Shown here one piece after another: positions 1-5,408 of a stretch of DNA of 8,200 nt; position 1 is the stretch's first letter; every line of letters begins with the position of its first letter. The notes beneath the pieces are model-generated. The model was not told where the DNA came from and made no database searches. It was given only the letters and a program-made list of their open reading frames with translations. The translations under genes and the position numbers were made by a program. The stretch is from assembly GCA_003525525.1 (NCBI GenBank), contig DQED01000331.1, positions 1 through 8,200 of the forward strand, read 5' to 3'. This DNA comes from Desulfovibrio sp. (GTDB lineage Bacteria > Desulfobacterota > Desulfovibrionia > Desulfovibrionales > Desulfovibrionaceae).

Positions 1-249
1 GCCGACGCCGTGCACGGCATGCCCGTGCTGCCCGGAGCCATGGCGCTCGTCGGGCGCATCGGCGGCGTGGACGTCATCGGCGTGCCCGCGTGCGCGCTTT
101 TCCACCGCACCACGAGTTTCGACCTGCTGCTGCCCCGGGTGCTGGCCGGGGTCGCGATCACCCGCCGGGAGCTCGCCGGCTTGGCCGAGGGCGCGATGTG
201 CCTCTCGTGCCGGGCCTGCACGTATCCCAAATGCCCCTTCGGCAAATAG
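1..249 (+). CDS. Molybdopterin-binding (MoeA-like) protein, C-terminal part
   Basis: The reading frame is open from base 1, so the gene starts upstream of the window; 82 codons and the TAG stop are visible. The segment with GMPVLPGAM, then DVIGVPACALFHRTTSFDLLLPR, resembles the end of the molybdopterin-binding MoeA/MogA-like domain found in stand-alone proteins of Desulfovibrio-type bacteria; the GVPACA-to-LLPRVLAG stretch is the recognisable part. Such proteins are thought to bind molybdopterin or handle molybdenum cofactor for formate dehydrogenases and related enzymes. The last 17 residues contain four cysteines spaced C-x2-C-x2-C-x4-C followed by Pro (bases 199-234), resembling a half-ferredoxin or zinc motif. 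The domain call rests on remembered family patterns and on a fragment, so the exact subfamily is open. Confidence 0.7.
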   Translation, partial: ADAVHGMPVLPGAMALVGRIGGVDVIGVPACALFHRTTSFDLLLPRVLAGVAITRRELAGLAEGAMCLSCRACTYPKCPFGK

Positions 250-269
250 CCGGCCCTTGACCGGCCGGC
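249..269 (+). terminator. Possible weak terminator hairpin after the molybdopterin-binding gene
   Basis: A perfect 7-bp inverted repeat, GCCGGCC / GGCCGGC with a 7-base loop, begins at the last base of the stop codon. No T-run follows, so intrinsic termination would be inefficient. It could equally be a chance product of the GC-rich sequence. Confidence 0.25.
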
Positions 270-303
270 CGCGCCGTCCTATGGGATGATGGCCAGACCG
301 GCT

Positions 304-308
304 GGAGG
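304..308 (+). promoter_or_regulatory. Ribosome binding site that decides the transglycosylase start
   Basis: GGAGG lies four bases before the ATG at 313. The in-frame ATGs at 286 and 289 have no comparable site, and starting there would put nine extra residues ahead of the signal peptide. Confidence 0.7.
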
Positions 309-312
309 CGCA

Positions 313-1098
313 ATGCGGCATCCGCACTTCACGGCCCTGCTTCTTGGCGGGGCCGTTTTCCTTTCCCCGCTGCGTGCGGGCGCGTACACGCTCTACGGCT
401 ACGAGGACGATTACGGCCTCGTGCATTTGAGCGAAGAGCCCCTCGACGACAAGTACGTGCTGCTCTTCGAAGGCCCCAAGGACCCGAAAATGGGCTTTGC
501 GGCCATCAGGAAGCGCATCAGCGACCTCGGCGCGGTGTCCAAGGAGCGCAAGGACGGCTGGATTCTCGAGGCCACCCGATCCTACGTGCGCATGGGCACG
601 GCGCCGCTGGGGCCCGGCGGCTATCCCGCCGTGATCGAATCCGGGCCGCTGCTCGACATCGTGCGCGACAAGAGCCGGGCCTCGGGTCTCGACCCGGAGC
701 TCCTTTACGCGGTCATCGAGCAGGAATCGCGCTTTTCCGCCTGTGCCGTCTCGCCCAAGGGCGCGGCCGGGCTCATGCAGCTCATGCCCGCGACCCAGGC
801 CACCTACGGCGTGGCCAATCCCTTCGACCCCGAGCGCAACGTGGCCACCGGGGCGAAGTTTTTGCAATCGCTCCTCGGCCGCTTCGGCGACCTCTCCCTG
901 GCGCTCGCCGCCTACAACGCCGGTCCCGAGACCGTGGCCCGCTGCGGCGGCATCCCGAACATCCCCGAGACGCGCAACTACGTCTCGCGCATCCTGACCC
1001 GCTACGCCATGCTCAAGCAGGACCATCCCGGCCTTGCGCCCAGGAAGAACGTCGTCGCGGCCAAGGCGAAAAAGAAGGGAAAGGGCAAGGCCGACTAG
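313..1098 (+). CDS. Secreted lytic transglycosylase (SLT / GH23 family)
   Basis: A 261-residue exported enzyme expected to cleave the MurNAc-GlcNAc bond of peptidoglycan in the periplasm, forming 1,6-anhydro-MurNAc ends. Residues 1-24 form a signal peptide with a likely cleavage after Ala-Gly-Ala. Residues 25-55 (YTLYGYEDDYG, VHLSEEP) resemble the short DUF4124-like segment that often precedes this domain. The SLT domain spans about 110-232: the catalytic Glu is E138 in IEQESRF, followed by SPKGAAGLMQLMP (147-159) and AYNAG (200-204), all hallmark motifs. The last 18 residues are Lys-rich and probably unstructured, possibly contacting anionic cell wall. The start at 313 is preferred over 286 because of the GGAGG and the signal peptide position. 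The gene appears to be transcribed alone, and the next gene is convergent. No lipoprotein Cys is visible, so the mature protein is probably soluble. Confidence 0.93.
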   Translation: MRHPHFTALLLGGAVFLSPLRAGAYTLYGYEDDYGLVHLSEEPLDDKYVLLFEGPKDPKMGFAAIRKRISDLGAVSKERKDGWILEATRSYVRMGTAPLGPGGYPAVIESGPLLDIVRDKSRASGLDPELLYAVIEQESRFSACAVSPKGAAGLMQLMPATQATYGVANPFDPERNVATGAKFLQSLLGRFGDLSLALAAYNAGPETVARCGGIPNIPETRNYVSRILTRYAMLKQDHPGLAPRKNVVAAKAKKKGKGKAD

Positions 1099-1110
1099 GG
1101 GGGCGAGCCA

Positions 1111-1130
1111 AAAAATACGTTAGTATTTTT
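1111..1130. repeat. Perfect AT-rich palindrome in an AT-rich island
   Basis: AAAAATAC and GTATTTTT form an 8-bp perfect inverted repeat around a GTTA loop. It sits in an AT-rich stretch (about 1110-1148) between two convergent GC-rich genes. It could act as a weak terminator for the transglycosylase transcript or as a protein-binding site. The stem has only one G-C pair, so an RNA hairpin would be weak. Confidence 0.5.
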
Positions 1131-1151
1131 AATGAAAATAATTAATTAGGT

Positions 1152-1178
1152 GTGTTGTCCCCTTCAAGGGCCCGACAC
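1152..1178 (-). terminator. Candidate terminator of the small membrane protein gene
   Basis: GTGTTG pairs with CGACAC (one G-T pair); inside a 2x2 internal loop, CCCT pairs with AGGG around a TCA loop. Read on the minus strand, the hairpin follows directly on the stop codon of the 1178-1621 gene and runs into an AT-rich stretch (1151 down to 1131). This is the order expected of a terminator, but there is no clean T-run. Confidence 0.4.
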
Positions 1179-1621
1179 TAGGCCCGTCGCCAGAGCCGGC
1201 GCTGGACCCAGACGCCGATGGCGAGCGTCAGCAGGAGCAGCGTCGGGAGGACGACGAAGCCGAAGGCGTTGCCTTCCATGGGCGCGAAGCACAAGGGAAG
1301 CGTCAGCGGCAGGCACAGCGCGGCCGGCTTGTGGGCCAGACGGAAACGGAGCCAGGCGTCCGTGCCGTCGTCGCGGCGATACTTCCGGCGCAGCGTCCGC
1401 CACAGCCGGTAGCGCGCGAAAGCGACGGCCGCCAGCAGGGCCGCCAGGATCGGGAATACCGGCATGGCGACGTTGGTCGCCGTGGGGATCGTGCCGTAGG
1501 GCAGGCCGAGACAAAGCAGGTAGGCGAAAAGGAATGCCGGCGGGTAGCCGGCGACGGCGGCCGTGGTCCAGAGGAGGCGGGCCGCCCGCGACGGCGGGGG
1601 AGGGGAGGGCGCGCTGTCCAT
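1178..1621 (-). CDS. Small polytopic membrane protein of unknown function
   Basis: I do not recognise the family. The 147-residue product has a short Pro-rich N-terminus and about four hydrophobic segments near residues 16-40, 48-69, 99-114 and 119-139. A strongly basic loop, with RTLRRKYRRDD at 75-85, lies between segments two and three, and the C-terminus is basic (QRRLWRRA). The positive-inside rule places the basic loop in the cytoplasm. The ATG at 1621 is chosen because GGAG lies five bases before it on the minus strand and because the hydrophobic segments start just after. The frame stays open to 1876, but that extension overlaps the divergent LprI-like gene and is low in hydrophobic structure. 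It is convergent with the transglycosylase. Its role cannot be inferred beyond an inner-membrane location. Confidence 0.7.
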   Translation of the reverse strand: MDSAPSPPPPSRAARLLWTTAAVAGYPPAFLFAYLLCLGLPYGTIPTATNVAMPVFPILAALLAAVAFARYRLWRTLRRKYRRDDGTDAWLRFRLAHKPAALCLPLTLPLCFAPMEGNAFGFVVLPTLLLLTLAIGVWVQRRLWRRA

Positions 1622-1630
1622 GGCTGCTCC

Positions 1631-1641
1631 TGCGCGTGTTT
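1631..1641 (-). repeat. Shared leader motif, copy upstream of the membrane protein gene
   Basis: On the minus strand this reads AAACACGCGCA, running directly into the GGAG ribosome binding site ten bases before the ATG at 1621. The same 11 bases occur at 2989-2999, at nearly the same distance from the dedA start. Confidence 0.45.
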
Positions 1642-1717
1642 CGCCTGTGGATGCGTTGTCGGCCGGGGCGTTCTTTCTTCCTGATGGCCCGCAGCCGGCC
1701 ACGGCGTCAACAGCAAT

Positions 1718-1736
1718 CCGGGGCGATTCGCCCCGG
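1718..1736. repeat. Perfect GC-rich inverted repeat between divergent genes
   Basis: CCGGGGCG and CGCCCCGG are perfect 8-bp arms around an ATT loop. The repeat ends six bases before the GGAGG (1743-1747) of the LprI-like gene. If that leader is transcribed, a stable hairpin would sit next to the ribosome binding site. As DNA it could be an operator shared by the two divergent genes. No T-run follows on either strand, so it is not a typical terminator. Confidence 0.5.
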
Positions 1737-1751
1737 CGAAGCGGAGGCCTT

Positions 1752-2153
1752 ATGCGCGTGAGCGTCCTGTGCGCCCTGCTGCTGCTTGCAGTCGCAGCTG
1801 TTGCGCGAGCCCAGTCCCAGGCCGAAATCAACGCGCAGGCGTGCGCCGGTTCCGCCGCGGCCGATCGCGAACTCAACGCGGTCTACCAGGCCGTCTTGCG
1901 GCAAAACGCCGGGGACAAGCGCTTCACGGCCAAGTTTCGCGCGGCGCAGCGCGCCTGGGTGGCGTTTCGCGACGCCGAGATGGCCGCGCGCTATCCGGCC
2001 GAAGATATCCAGATGGAATACGGGACGATGTACAACTACTGCTATTGCACGGAAGTCGCGGCGCTGACCAGGCAGCGCACGGAGGCGCTGAGGCGCTGGC
2101 GCGACGGCATCGCCGAGGGCGACAGCTGCTCGGGCAGCTACCCCGTACGCTGA
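1752..2153 (+). CDS. Secreted LprI-like (DUF1311) protein
   Basis: The 133-residue product has a signal peptide (residues 1-20, cleavage after Ala-Arg-Ala) and a mature domain matching the LprI N-terminal/DUF1311 pattern. This pattern comprises a Cys (C31) before ELNAVYQAVL (40-49), then FRAAQRAWVAFRDAE (62-76), then a Cys-containing segment and RQRTEALRRW. The family is named after mycobacterial LprI, reported to inhibit lysozyme; most bacterial members have no proven function. The mature Cys residues are C31, C97, C99 and C126. The Cys that family members usually carry right after the FRDAE motif is Met77 here. GGAGG ends four bases before the ATG, which sets the start; an upstream frame extension to 1563 lacks any signal sequence. 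The neighbouring transglycosylase makes a link to muramidase control tempting but unproven. Confidence 0.8.
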   Translation: MRVSVLCALLLLAVAAVARAQSQAEINAQACAGSAAADRELNAVYQAVLRQNAGDKRFTAKFRAAQRAWVAFRDAEMAARYPAEDIQMEYGTMYNYCYCTEVAALTRQRTEALRRWRDGIAEGDSCSGSYPVR

Positions 2154-2243
2154 AGCGTGCGGCCAACCACCCCTTCGCGAAAGCGACCGGCCGGACTTGC
2201 GCGGGCTGCCGCTTGCGTCGTGGATTCCCCCTTTCGGAGTGGT

Positions 2244-2270
2244 CCAGGAGGGGCCCCCGGCCCCTCCTGG
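2244..2270. terminator. Strong GC hairpin between convergent genes (probable terminator)
   Basis: Perfect 12-bp arms, CCAGGAGGGGCC and GGCCCCTCCTGG, surround a CCC loop. The hairpin lies in the 170-base gap between the ends of the LprI-like gene and dedA, where a two-way terminator is expected. Neither side carries a T-run, so it may act with Rho or as a transcript-end stabiliser rather than as a classical intrinsic terminator. Confidence 0.6.
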
Positions 2271-2282
2271 CCGCCGGAGGCA

Positions 2283-2332
2283 TTCTCCCCCTCTCCCCGC
2301 TATCCCTTTCCCTCTTTCTCCCCCTACTCCTC
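2283..2332 (+). other. Pyrimidine tract, possible Rho loading region
   Basis: Fifty bases contain one G and two A, the rest C and T. Plus-strand RNA reading past the LprI-like gene would be C-rich and G-poor, the composition preferred by Rho. The tract runs over the dedA stop codon by a few bases. Function is inferred from composition only. Confidence 0.35.
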
Positions 2333-2977
2333 GACCTTGGCGGCGGCGCGGCGGTGGCGCAGGTATTCGATCACCCCGGGCAGCACCGAGATGATGATGA
2401 TCGCCACGATGACCACGCTGAAATTGCGCTTGATAAACGGCATGTTGCCGAAGAAGTAGCCGGCGTAGACGAAGATGCCCACCCAGACGACCGCGCCGGT
2501 CACGCTGTAGGCCAGGAACTTGGCGTAGGTCATGTGGGCGATGCCGGCCACGAACGGCGAGAACGTGCGCACGATGGGCACGAACCGGGCGATGATCACG
2601 GTCTTGCCGCCGTGGCGCTCGTAGAAGGCGTGGGCGCGCATCAGGTATTCCTTCTTGAAAAAGCGCGTCTTTTCGCGTTCGAACACCGCCGGCCCCACGC
2701 GCCTGCCGATCCAGTAGTTGACGTTGTCGCCGAGAAACGCCGCGGAAACGAGCAGGATGAAGATGAGGTTGGGGTCGAGCACGCCGCCGCCGCACAGTGC
2801 GCCCGTGGCGAAGAGCAGCGAATCGCCGGGCAGGAACGGCGTGACCACGAGCCCGGTCTCGCAAAAGATGATCGCGAACAGGATCAGGTAGGTCCAGACG
2901 CCGTACTGCGCGGCGAGGGCGTTCAAATATTTATCGACGTGCAGTACGAAATCGATCAGATGCGCGTGAAAATCCAT
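2324..2977 (-). CDS. DedA-family inner membrane protein
   Basis: The 217-residue polytopic protein belongs to the DedA (SNARE-associated / VTT domain) family. Members support membrane homeostasis, proton-dependent transport and, in recent work, recycling of polyprenyl-phosphate carriers. Motifs are FCETG (38-42), [10 protein letters not shown] (46-55), [13 protein letters not shown] (83-95) and [16 protein letters not shown] (130-145). The charged residues known to matter in E. coli YqjA (Glu39, Asp51, Arg130, Arg136) appear matched by E40, D52, R131 and R137. A re-entrant hydrophobic region spans 29-80, and two C-terminal membrane segments lie near 155-176 and 187-204. The basic and acidic C-terminal tail is short. 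The ATG at 2977 has AAAGGAG five bases before it; the upstream frame to 3199 overlaps the divergent gene and has no membrane character. Length is normal for the family. Confidence 0.93.
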   Translation of the reverse strand: MDFHAHLIDFVLHVDKYLNALAAQYGVWTYLILFAIIFCETGLVVTPFLPGDSLLFATGALCGGGVLDPNLIFILLVSAAFLGDNVNYWIGRRVGPAVFEREKTRFFKKEYLMRAHAFYERHGGKTVIIARFVPIVRTFSPFVAGIAHMTYAKFLAYSVTGAVVWVGIFVYAGYFFGNMPFIKRNFSVVIVAIIIISVLPGVIEYLRHRRAAAKVEE

Positions 2978-2988
2978 GGTGGCTCCTT

Positions 2989-2999
2989 TGCGCGTGTTT
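2989..2999 (-). repeat. Shared leader motif, copy upstream of dedA
   Basis: Minus-strand AAACACGCGCA, identical to the copy at 1631-1641. Its last base overlaps the AAAGGAG ribosome binding site of dedA, and it lies twelve bases before the start codon. Confidence 0.45.
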
Positions 3000-3008
3000 G
3001 GCGGACCC

Positions 3009-3037
3009 TGCATAGGCGGCGGGCGGGACTTTTGCAA
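3009..3037 (-). promoter_or_regulatory. Candidate promoter of dedA
   Basis: On the minus strand, TTGCAA (3037-3032) and TATGCA (3014-3009) are separated by 17 bases, resembling sigma-70 -35 and -10 boxes. The -10 matches consensus at only three of six positions. Transcription would begin near 3002, about 25 bases before the dedA start. This is a weak pattern match. Confidence 0.3.
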
Positions 3038-3093
3038 GGGGACAGGCCACCGGCGGGGCTTTTCAACGCCGCCGCGCCGCTGTAGGTTCGGGC

Positions 3094-4458
3094 ATGCCGC
3101 CGCGCCCCGCACTACGCCGTCCCGATGCCCGTGACACGCACGTCCTGCCCGACGTTTCCGGTTCCGCCGCTGCCGCTGCGCCCGAGTCGCCCGCATCACC
3201 CGATGCGGCCGCGCGGGCCGGCGGGCGTTCCTTCCGCCTGGTCTGCGCGCCCGGGGACCGCGAACGCGTCGAGGACCTGCTCGCCGCCACGGGCCACACC
3301 TTCGCGCCCGAGCCCTTTTCCCCGTGGTGCCGCAAGATCGTGGCCGAGCCCGTGCCGCTCGGGAGTTCGCTCGCCGCGCGCTTCGGCTACATCCACATCC
3401 AGGACCGTTCGTCCATGCTGCCGCCGCTGCTGCTCGATCCGCCGCCCGGGGCGCGGGTGCTCGACATGTGCGCCGCGCCCGGCGGCAAGACCGGTTTTCT
3501 CGCCCAGCTCGTGGGGAAAGAGGGCTTCGTGCTCGGCAACGAGCCGTCGCCGGACCGGCTCGCGACGCTGCGCCAGACGCTTTTCCGCGAAAGCCTCGCC
3601 AATGCCGCCACCTGCGCGAGCACGGACCTGGAGCCGTATTTCCCGGAAGGGTTTTTCAGCCACATCCTGCTCGACCCGCCGTGCAGCGGCTGGGGCACCC
3701 TGGACAAGAACCCCCAGGCGGCGAGGATCTGGGCCGGCGACAAGGTCGCGCCCCTGGCCGCGCTCCAGCGCAAGCTCTTGGCCACGGCGGCGCGGCTGCT
3801 CGCCCCGGGCGGACGGCTGCTCTATTCCACCTGCACGACCAACGTGGCGGAAAACGAGGACCAGACGCGCTTCGCCCTGGACGAACTGCCCCTGGCCCCC
3901 GTGCCGCTCGATCCGCCGGCCGGGTTCGTGTTCGAGGCCCCGGCCCGCGCGGACGTGTCCGGGGTGTTGCGCGTGGACAGCAGGGCGTCGGCGGCGCAGG
4001 GCTTTTACATGGCCCTTTTCGTCAAGACCGCGGGCGCGGTCGCGTCCGACGCCGGGCGCGGCTTTCCCGGCGTGCCCCTTGAAGAGAAAAATCTCGTCGC
4101 CGCCGGCTGCGACCCGGCGGGCCTGCCGCCCGGCGAGGCGCGGGTCTTCGGCGACAAGGTGTTTTTCATCCATGCCGCTGCGGCCGGGCTGCCGGAAGGG
4201 CTGCGCTACCAGGGGCATGCGCTGGGCACGTTCCGGGCCGGGGTGTTCCGGCCCCATGCCCGGGCCCGGGCGCTCCTTGCGCCGTGGCGCGAAGGAGCGG
4301 GGTTGAACGAGGACGCGCTTTCCCGTATCGAGGCACTCCTGGCCGGGCAAAGCCTGCCGGCGGCCGCGCTGCCGGCGCGGCCGGGACTTTTTTTCCGCGG
4401 CCTGCCCCTGGGGTTCGCTTCCCGCAAGGGGGCGCGGCTCCTGTGGTCGGACAGGTAA
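3094..4458 (+). CDS. RsmB/NOP2-type RNA (cytosine-5)-methyltransferase
   Basis: A 454-residue SAM-dependent methyltransferase expected to make 5-methylcytosine in rRNA or tRNA. Residues 1-44 are Ala/Pro-rich and probably disordered. Residues 45-113 ([15 protein letters not shown] through [13 protein letters not shown]) match the lead-in domain of RsmF/NSUN-like enzymes. The catalytic domain shows [10 protein letters not shown] (124-133, SAM binding), DPPCSG (194-199) with the release Cys C197, and YSTCT (244-248) with the nucleophile C247. Both catalytic cysteines are therefore present. Residues from about 320 to the end resemble the C-terminal RNA-binding region of RsmF-like proteins. There is no N-terminal NusB-like domain, so it is not classic RsmB. 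The start lacks a good ribosome binding site, but no better in-frame start exists before the conserved region. The exact RNA target is unknown. Confidence 0.9.
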   Translation: MPPRPALRRPDARDTHVLPDVSGSAAAAAPESPASPDAAARAGGRSFRLVCAPGDRERVEDLLAATGHTFAPEPFSPWCRKIVAEPVPLGSSLAARFGYIHIQDRSSMLPPLLLDPPPGARVLDMCAAPGGKTGFLAQLVGKEGFVLGNEPSPDRLATLRQTLFRESLANAATCASTDLEPYFPEGFFSHILLDPPCSGWGTLDKNPQAARIWAGDKVAPLAALQRKLLATAARLLAPGGRLLYSTCTTNVAENEDQTRFALDELPLAPVPLDPPAGFVFEAPARADVSGVLRVDSRASAAQGFYMALFVKTAGAVASDAGRGFPGVPLEEKNLVAAGCDPAGLPPGEARVFGDKVFFIHAAAAGLPEGLRYQGHALGTFRAGVFRPHARARALLAPWREGAGLNEDALSRIEALLAGQSLPAAALPARPGLFFRGLPLGFASRKGARLLWSDR

Positions 4459-4482
4459 TCGATCTCGCGATTCGGAGGATGC

Positions 4483-5349
4483 ATGCACGGCAGCGACCGC
4501 AAACTGGCAAGGCTTTTTCACCCCCGCACGGGCAGGACCGTCATCGCCCCCCTGGACCACGGCGTCATGGAGGGGATGTTAAGCGGCCTGGAGGAACTGG
4601 CGAGCCTTGTCGCCATGGTCGGCGAATTTCCCATCCAGGGCATCGTGCTCAACAAGGGGGCGCTGCGGGCGCACTTGCCCGACGTGCCGCTTTTCGCCGC
4701 GGCCGTGGCCCAGCTTTCCGGCGGCACGCGCCACTGCCTGCCGCCCTATGCCAGAAGCCTCATGTGCGGCGCGGCCGAGGCGCTGCGCATCGGCGCGGAC
4801 ATGGTGGCGGTCATGGTCAACATCGCCAACGAGCTCGAGGACAGGATGCTCGCGGATCTCGGGGCCATCGTGGACGAGGCGCACGGCCTCGGCGTGCCGG
4901 TCCTGGCGCTGATTGCCCCCAAGGGCGAGCGGGTGGTCAACGAAAACGACCCGAGCCTGATCAACCACTGCATACGCCTCGGCGCGGAACTCGGCGCCGA
5001 CGTGACCGGCGTGCCCTATTCCGGGGACGCGCGCAGCTTTTCCCGGGCCGTCGCCGGTTCGTCCGCGCCGGTGGTGGTCACGGGCGGGCCGTCGCGGGCC
5101 GATTTCAAGAGCTTCGCGGCCATGGTCGCCGACGCCCTGAATGCCGGCGCGGCGGGCACGTGCATCGGCCGCAACGTCTTCCAGAATCCGAACCCGCGCG
5201 AGGCTATGCGCCGCATCGTGGAACTCGTGCACGGCCGCGAGGAGCTCGAAGCGGCCGAGGCGGCGCTCGCCGCCAGCCGCGCCGCCCAGGCGGCGGCCGA
5301 AGCTGACCAGGCCGAGGGGGAAGGGGACGGGGACGTCGCCGGGGACTGA
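4483..5349 (+). CDS. DhnA/FbaB-type class I aldolase homologue lacking the Schiff-base lysine
   Basis: The 288-residue protein has a TIM-barrel sequence of the DhnA-type aldolase family, which includes archaeal FBP aldolase and ADH synthase (alternative aromatic amino acid pathway in methanogens and Desulfovibrio). Visible matches are RTVIAPLDHGV (18-28, with D25), QLSGGT (77-82), NENDP (153-157), GAELGAD (167-173), PVVVTGGP (196-203) and GTCIGRNVFQNP (225-236). The last two are the phosphate-binding loops. The Schiff-base Lys lies three residues before the Tyr of YTGD in relatives (for example VKTSYTGD in MJ0400); here the segment is TGVPYSGD and the position is Gly176. The Tyr in the family's YPRG is Ala145. 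Residues from about 252 form an Ala/Glu/Asp-rich tail. It follows the methyltransferase gene by 24 bases with GGAGG four bases before the ATG. Fold confident; activity doubtful. Confidence 0.85.
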   Translation: MHGSDRKLARLFHPRTGRTVIAPLDHGVMEGMLSGLEELASLVAMVGEFPIQGIVLNKGALRAHLPDVPLFAAAVAQLSGGTRHCLPPYARSLMCGAAEALRIGADMVAVMVNIANELEDRMLADLGAIVDEAHGLGVPVLALIAPKGERVVNENDPSLINHCIRLGAELGADVTGVPYSGDARSFSRAVAGSSAPVVVTGGPSRADFKSFAAMVADALNAGAAGTCIGRNVFQNPNPREAMRRIVELVHGREELEAAEAALAASRAAQAAAEADQAEGEGDGDVAGD

Positions 5350-5370
5350 GGCGAGGCTATCGGAAGAAAA

Positions 5371-5399
5371 TGAAAAGGCCGGGACTCCCGGCCTTTTTC
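5371..5399. terminator. Bidirectional intrinsic terminator
   Basis: AAAAGGCCGGG and CCCGGCCTTTT (5373-5383 and 5387-5397) form a perfect 11-bp stem around an ACT loop, with A-rich sequence before it and TTTTT at the end. Read in either direction, a GC stem is followed by a T-run. It therefore ends both the methyltransferase-aldolase transcript and the convergent phosphatase transcript. Confidence 0.92.
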
Positions 5400-5408
5400 A
5401 TGCCCGCG

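Noticed and set aside
286..312. Upstream ATGs (286, 289) as transglycosylase start
   Set aside because: There is no ribosome binding site, and the extra residues would precede a normal signal peptide that begins at 313.
1622..1710. TTGACG on the minus strand (1710-1705) as promoter of the small membrane protein gene
   Set aside because: No convincing -10 lies at 16-18 bases; the best hexamer, CATCAG, matches at three positions.
1769..3085. 438-codon plus-strand frame across the LprI-like gene and dedA
   Set aside because: It overlaps two better supported genes, and the translation shows only shadow-frame composition.
3196..4560. 454-codon minus-strand frame opposite the methyltransferase
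   Set aside because: It is antisense to a gene with all catalytic motifs, and its translation is low-complexity Arg/Gly/Pro-rich with no motif.
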